Shown here one piece after another: positions 61,076 through 64,000 of a stretch of DNA of 64,000 nucleotides. The notes under the pieces were generated by a model, which was not told where the DNA came from, did no database searches, and saw only the letters and a list, made by a program, of their open reading frames with translations. Both the position numbers and the translations under genes were made by a program. This DNA is from Chryseobacterium joostei. GTDB taxonomy: Bacteria; Bacteroidota; Bacteroidia; Flavobacteriales; Weeksellaceae. The stretch is taken from positions 620,001-684,000 of the forward strand of contig NZ_CP033926.1 in assembly GCF_003815775.1 (NCBI RefSeq), written 5' to 3'. Numbering within the stretch: the first letter of the stretch is position 1; every line of letters starts with the position of its first letter.

Positions 61076-61882
61076 ATGAATGCCAACGACAGTATAAAAG
61101 TAGATGAACTGAATAAGCCTTATTTTGTATGGTTTGAAGAAAACTGGATTCATGATGATGTTCTTCATCAGCATAAGAAAGGCCAGTTGGTTTATGTGGA
61201 AAGTGGCTTTCAGTATATCACCATTGAAGAAAAAATCTACCTTCTTCCTCAAAATCATGCAGTTTGGATACCCTCGAATGTCATTCATAAAACCAATTCT
61301 CATTCTGAAAAGATCAAACTCATGATCATGTTTGCAGACACGGATAACAAGAATTCCTTTTATGATGAGGTGAATGTCTTTTTTGTTCCTCCTGTTCTAA
61401 GGGAAATGATAAAATATGCAGAAAAATGGTCCCAGCTCCTTAAAAAAGATCCCGATGAAACAATATTTTTAAAGGCACTCTTCAATGAACTTCCTCATTT
61501 TGTAGAGCATTCCCTAAAGCTTCACATTTGCCTTCCAAAGGATAAGCGTCTCACCAAGATTATTGAACACTTTCATAATCATTACAATAGAGAGGTTATC
61601 ATAGAAAATCTGGGGGATATGGCTTTATTATCTTCTCGTACCCTGGAACGTATTTTTAAGAAAGAAACCGGACTGACATTGAGTAAATACCAACAAATGC
61701 TTCGCATTATAAAAAGTCTGGAACTTCTCAGTTCAGGGAACCTTACCATTTCAGAGATCGCCTATGAAGTAGGGTACAAGAGTGTACAATCATACACCAG
61801 AAGCTTTCTTTCGGTTATGCAATTCAGACCTACAGACTTCATTAAAAATATTAACACAAATTCAGTAAAAGTGACTTATTAA
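61076..61882 (+). CDS. AraC-family regulator with N-terminal cupin
   Basis: A 268-residue regulator. The cupin sensor shows HQHKKGQLVYVESGFQYI and YLLPQNHAVWIPSNVIH; the C-terminal double helix-turn-helix shows LSSRTLERIFKKETGLTLSK and ISEIAYEVGYKSVQSYTRSF. It is a close relative of the AraC protein at 442-1230, sharing the sensor wording (YLxPQxHxxWxPS) and DNA-reading helices. Divergent from the CynX-like MFS gene, its probable target. Confidence 0.88.
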   Translation: MNANDSIKVDELNKPYFVWFEENWIHDDVLHQHKKGQLVYVESGFQYITIEEKIYLLPQNHAVWIPSNVIHKTNSHSEKIKLMIMFADTDNKNSFYDEVNVFFVPPVLREMIKYAEKWSQLLKKDPDETIFLKALFNELPHFVEHSLKLHICLPKDKRLTKIIEHFHNHYNREVIIENLGDMALLSSRTLERIFKKETGLTLSKYQQMLRIIKSLELLSSGNLTISEIAYEVGYKSVQSYTRSFLSVMQFRPTDFIKNINTNSVKVTY

Positions 61883-62525
61883 TTAACAAAAACTCATATA
61901 TCCCTTTATAGAGAAGCATTTGTGTTATTCAAATTAAGAGATATTTCCTATTCAAAAAATTTGAATTATTAATATCAAATTAATAATTATTGTATTAAAG
62001 AAAACAAAAAGGTCTTCACGAATGAAGACCTTAAAAAAACACAAATGATGAAAAAAAATTATTTCGATTCACAAATATAAGCAAAATTTATATTATGCAG
62101 AGCATCATATGTGCATTTTTTTTAAAAAATATTTATTTTAATTAAAAATAATTATTCTATAACATATTTAGGCTTTTATTAATATTTTGAAATTTTCACA
62201 AAATTTACTTCATGTATACAATTGAAAGCAACGAGTTTGGAGACAAATAAAAATTAATCTTTTGCTTTGTTCTCTTCATAAAAATTACCTCTGAGCCATT
62301 TGAGAAATTTATTCAGAATCTTTTTCCATGAAATAGACCCGATACCATTGTGTATGCTTTGGGTAACTCACATATATAGAACCCGATTGATAAATATTTT
62401 AAAGAAACCCTTTCTTTTAGAACCCAAAATATTTATTTAAACCATTTCTAAAATAAATAAATTCTTAAAAAATTAATACAGTATTCATTTTTTAGAAAAA
62501 ATTTAAGCCTTATATTTGCCATGTA
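61883..62525. other. Gene-poor AT-rich stretch with a hairpin
   Basis: No convincing gene in about 640 bases. It holds a perfect hairpin, AAGGTCTTCA (62009-62018), loop CGAA, TGAAGACCTT (62023-62032). The T-rich side lies on the minus strand (TTTTTGTTTTC after the stem), and a minus-strand TATATTTG box lies at 62079-62072, so a short minus-strand RNA of roughly 60 bases is possible. On the plus strand an 11-codon ORF (MMKKNYFDSQI, 62046-62081) sits just after the hairpin. Beyond it I see only AT-rich sequence and the promoter at 62511. Confidence 0.4.
62511..62518 (+). promoter_or_regulatory. -7 box before the small exported protein
   Basis: TATATTTG fits TAnnTTTG and lies only 7 bases before the ATG at 62526, which implies a leaderless or nearly leaderless mRNA. 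Confidence 0.45.
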
Positions 62526-62888
62526 ATGTTAAAATGGTTCTCCATATTATGCTCGATGATGTATGTGCTAGCTACCACCAATGCGGGGGAAGTAATGAAA
62601 GTGCCTATGTTTGTGGAACACTTTATGGAATACCACGGAAATCTGTCCGAATTCGTCATGGAGCACTATGACAATCACAAAAAAGACTCTGACTGGGATT
62701 TAGACCAAAAGCTGCCGTTTATCAATCCACCCATTGTATTAACAGTGCATGCCCAACTTCCGGAACTTACCTTTGAAATCAAAAAACCTAAGGAAATCAA
62801 GATTCCTCAGAAAAACAGTATTTATCAGGAAAAGGACTTCTCAAACCTTTACCTTTCCAGGATTTTCCAGCCTCCACGGCTTTCATAA
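62526..62888 (+). CDS. Small exported protein upstream of RND efflux genes
   Basis: A 120-residue protein with an N-terminal hydrophobic segment (MLKWFSILCSMMYVLATTNA) that looks like a signal peptide. The mature part is polar, with HFMEYHGNLSEFVMEHYDNH, five His in about 20 residues and several acidic residues, and DWDLDQKLPFINPPI behind it. Small proteins of this kind are found just before CusC/CzcA-type efflux genes in Bacteroidetes and could bind metal in the periplasm, but I do not know a named function. It lies 314 bases before the CzcA-like gene on the same strand. Confidence 0.7.
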   Translation: MLKWFSILCSMMYVLATTNAGEVMKVPMFVEHFMEYHGNLSEFVMEHYDNHKKDSDWDLDQKLPFINPPIVLTVHAQLPELTFEIKKPKEIKIPQKNSIYQEKDFSNLYLSRIFQPPRLS

Positions 62889-63202
62889 TTGATTTTAGAT
62901 TGAAAATTAATGCTTTAAGTTTTTTACTCGAAGCAGTCAATTCTTATTACTTATCAATAAATCTGTAGCGCTTTACCATTCTGCTTACATTTTTAATCAC
63001 AAAACCTTTATTTAAAGCTTTTACAACGTTGTAATAAGTTTAAAATAATGCAGTATGCAATGTTCACCCAATAAGAACTAAAGTGAGCTTCATGCGTACA
63101 AAACTTATCACTTAAATACCTTAAGTGCATCAATTTTTTTGTGGTCAAGTCAAGGTTTAAGCAGTATTCAAGGCACTACGGTTAGCAAATAATATATTTT
63201 TC
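62889..63202. other. Non-coding gap before the RND gene
   Basis: About 314 bases without an ORF of note. It is AT-rich, without a clear hairpin terminator or TAnnTTTG box in correct position that I could be sure of. It probably contains the promoter and metal-responsive control of the RND pump. Confidence 0.4.
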
Positions 63203-64000
63203 ATGTTAAACAAAATCATTGAGTTTTCGGTAAAGAATAAGCTCATCATTGCTCTGTTCACCATAGGACTTGTCCTTCTCGGAGTCTATGAAACTACTAA
63301 ACTTCCCATTGACGCACAACCTGACATCACCAATAATCAGGTCCAGATTATCACTACAGCACCATCTTACGGAGCCGCAGATATAGAGCGTCTTGTCACA
63401 TTCCCCATTGAGCAGTCTACCAGTAATATCAGTGGTATTACAGAACTTCGAAGTCTTTCAAGATTTGGGCTTTCATTGGTAACTGTTGTTTTTGATGATA
63501 AAACAGATGTGTATTGGGCCAGACAGCAGGTTCAGGAGCGTTTACAGCTTGTACAGGACAATATTCCTGCAGGAATTGGGAAACCGGAGCTTGGACCTAT
63601 TTCCACCGGACTGGGAGAGATCTTCCAATATGTGGTAAGAGCAAAAAAGGGCTATGAAAACGTGTATGACGAAACAGAGCTCAGAACCATTCAGGATTGG
63701 GTGGTAAGACGTCAGTTACTAGGAACCAAGGGAGTGGCTGATGTCAGCAGTTTCGGAGGAAAGCTGAAGCAATATGAAATAGCCATCAATCCCAATAAAC
63801 TTCAGGCATTCAACATCAATATCAATGATGTATTTTCCGCTCTGGAAAAAAATAACCAGAATACCGGAGGTGCTTATATTGAGAAAAAAGAAACCGTTCT
63901 TTTTATAAGAAGTGAGGGTCTTTTGGGAAGTACGGAAGATATCGGAAGCATTCAGGTGGCAGAAACAAGGGAAGGAATTCCGGTTCACATAAAAGATGTG
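63203..64000 (+). CDS. CusA/CzcA-family RND efflux pump, N-terminal part (cut by window end)
   Basis: Read directly from the ATG at 63203: MLNKIIEFSVKNKLIIALFT and onward for 266 codons, open at the window end. The first transmembrane helix is followed by LPIDAQPDITNNQVQI, the family's periplasmic entry motif (P-D-I-T-N-N-Q-V), then TFPIEQSTSNISG and SLSRFGLSLVTVVF, matching heavy-metal RND pumps (CusA/CzcA type, about 1,030-1,450 residues). It exports metal ions such as Cu, Zn, Co or Ni, or drugs, with a membrane-fusion and an outer-membrane protein, expected downstream. Confidence 0.92.
   Translation, partial: MLNKIIEFSVKNKLIIALFTIGLVLLGVYETTKLPIDAQPDITNNQVQIITTAPSYGAADIERLVTFPIEQSTSNISGITELRSLSRFGLSLVTVVFDDKTDVYWARQQVQERLQLVQDNIPAGIGKPELGPISTGLGEIFQYVVRAKKGYENVYDETELRTIQDWVVRRQLLGTKGVADVSSFGGKLKQYEIAINPNKLQAFNININDVFSALEKNNQNTGGAYIEKKETVLFIRSEGLLGSTEDIGSIQVAETREGIPVHIKDV

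Noticed and set aside
1..64000. CRISPR array, rRNA, tRNA, insertion sequence or prophage
   Set aside because: No evenly spaced direct repeats, RNA gene signatures, transposase, integrase or phage structural genes were seen. The palindromic elements are not evenly spaced.

Overview
The window looks like a chromosomal stretch from a flavobacterium of the Chryseobacterium type. The sequence is AT-rich. Candidate promoters match the Bacteroidetes -7 box TAnnTTTG rather than an E. coli sigma-70 pattern, Shine-Dalgarno sequences are weak, and the gene families (TonB-dependent receptor, ligase-associated repair set, MocR and AraC regulators) fit that group. I saw no rRNA, tRNA, IS element, prophage or CRISPR array. 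Both ends cut genes: an EamA permease on the left and a CzcA/CusA-type RND pump on the right.

Layout. 1-8.6 kb: small-molecule enzymes, each with its own regulator: an AraC gene facing an exported flavodoxin-RidA fusion, a MocR gene facing a cupin/DapA-like/thioredoxin operon, and an AraC gene followed by a nitrilase. 8.8-15.3 kb: the ligase-associated DNA repair set (metallophosphoesterase, Lhr-type helicase, ATP-dependent ligase, MBL exonuclease) with a phosphoglycerate mutase gene inside it. 15.5-18.3 kb: a tiny lipoprotein coupled to a membrane protein, then SDR/HbpS-like/AraC. 18.5-22.0 kb: an AT-rich island with a 656-residue protein ending in a degenerate pyroglutamyl-peptidase-like domain, followed by three related small exported proteins; this resembles an effector with immunity genes. 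22-36.6 kb: housekeeping and stress enzymes, two MFS pumps, an NrtR-like regulator, several AraC/Crp/HxlR regulators and a frameshifted PPC-domain (DUF296) gene.

36.7-51.7 kb is an NRPS-independent (NIS) siderophore locus. A divergent Fe(II)/2-oxoglutarate oxygenase faces an operon of PLP decarboxylase, IucA/IucC-GNAT fusion, lysine/ornithine N-monooxygenase, second IucA/IucC synthetase, MATE exporter, acyl carrier protein, AMP-forming ligase, TonB receptor and PepSY protein. Likely logic: a diamine is made by decarboxylation, N-hydroxylated, acylated and joined by the synthetases, exported by MATE, re-imported by the receptor and reduced at the inner membrane. The carrier protein plus ligase suggests an extra activated acyl group.

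51.7-58.1 kb holds a MocR regulator facing a biotin operon (bioF, bioD, bioB, bioA) that begins with a ferritin-like diiron protein instead of a recognisable pimeloyl-synthesis gene. 58-64 kb: an HxlR/MBL pair, an AT-rich orphan, an MFS/AraC divergent pair, a gene-poor stretch with a hairpin, and the start of an RND efflux locus.

Five copies of a degenerate palindromic element of about 55-70 bp with CTCGCAGATTT/AAATCTGCGAG ends lie only between genes.
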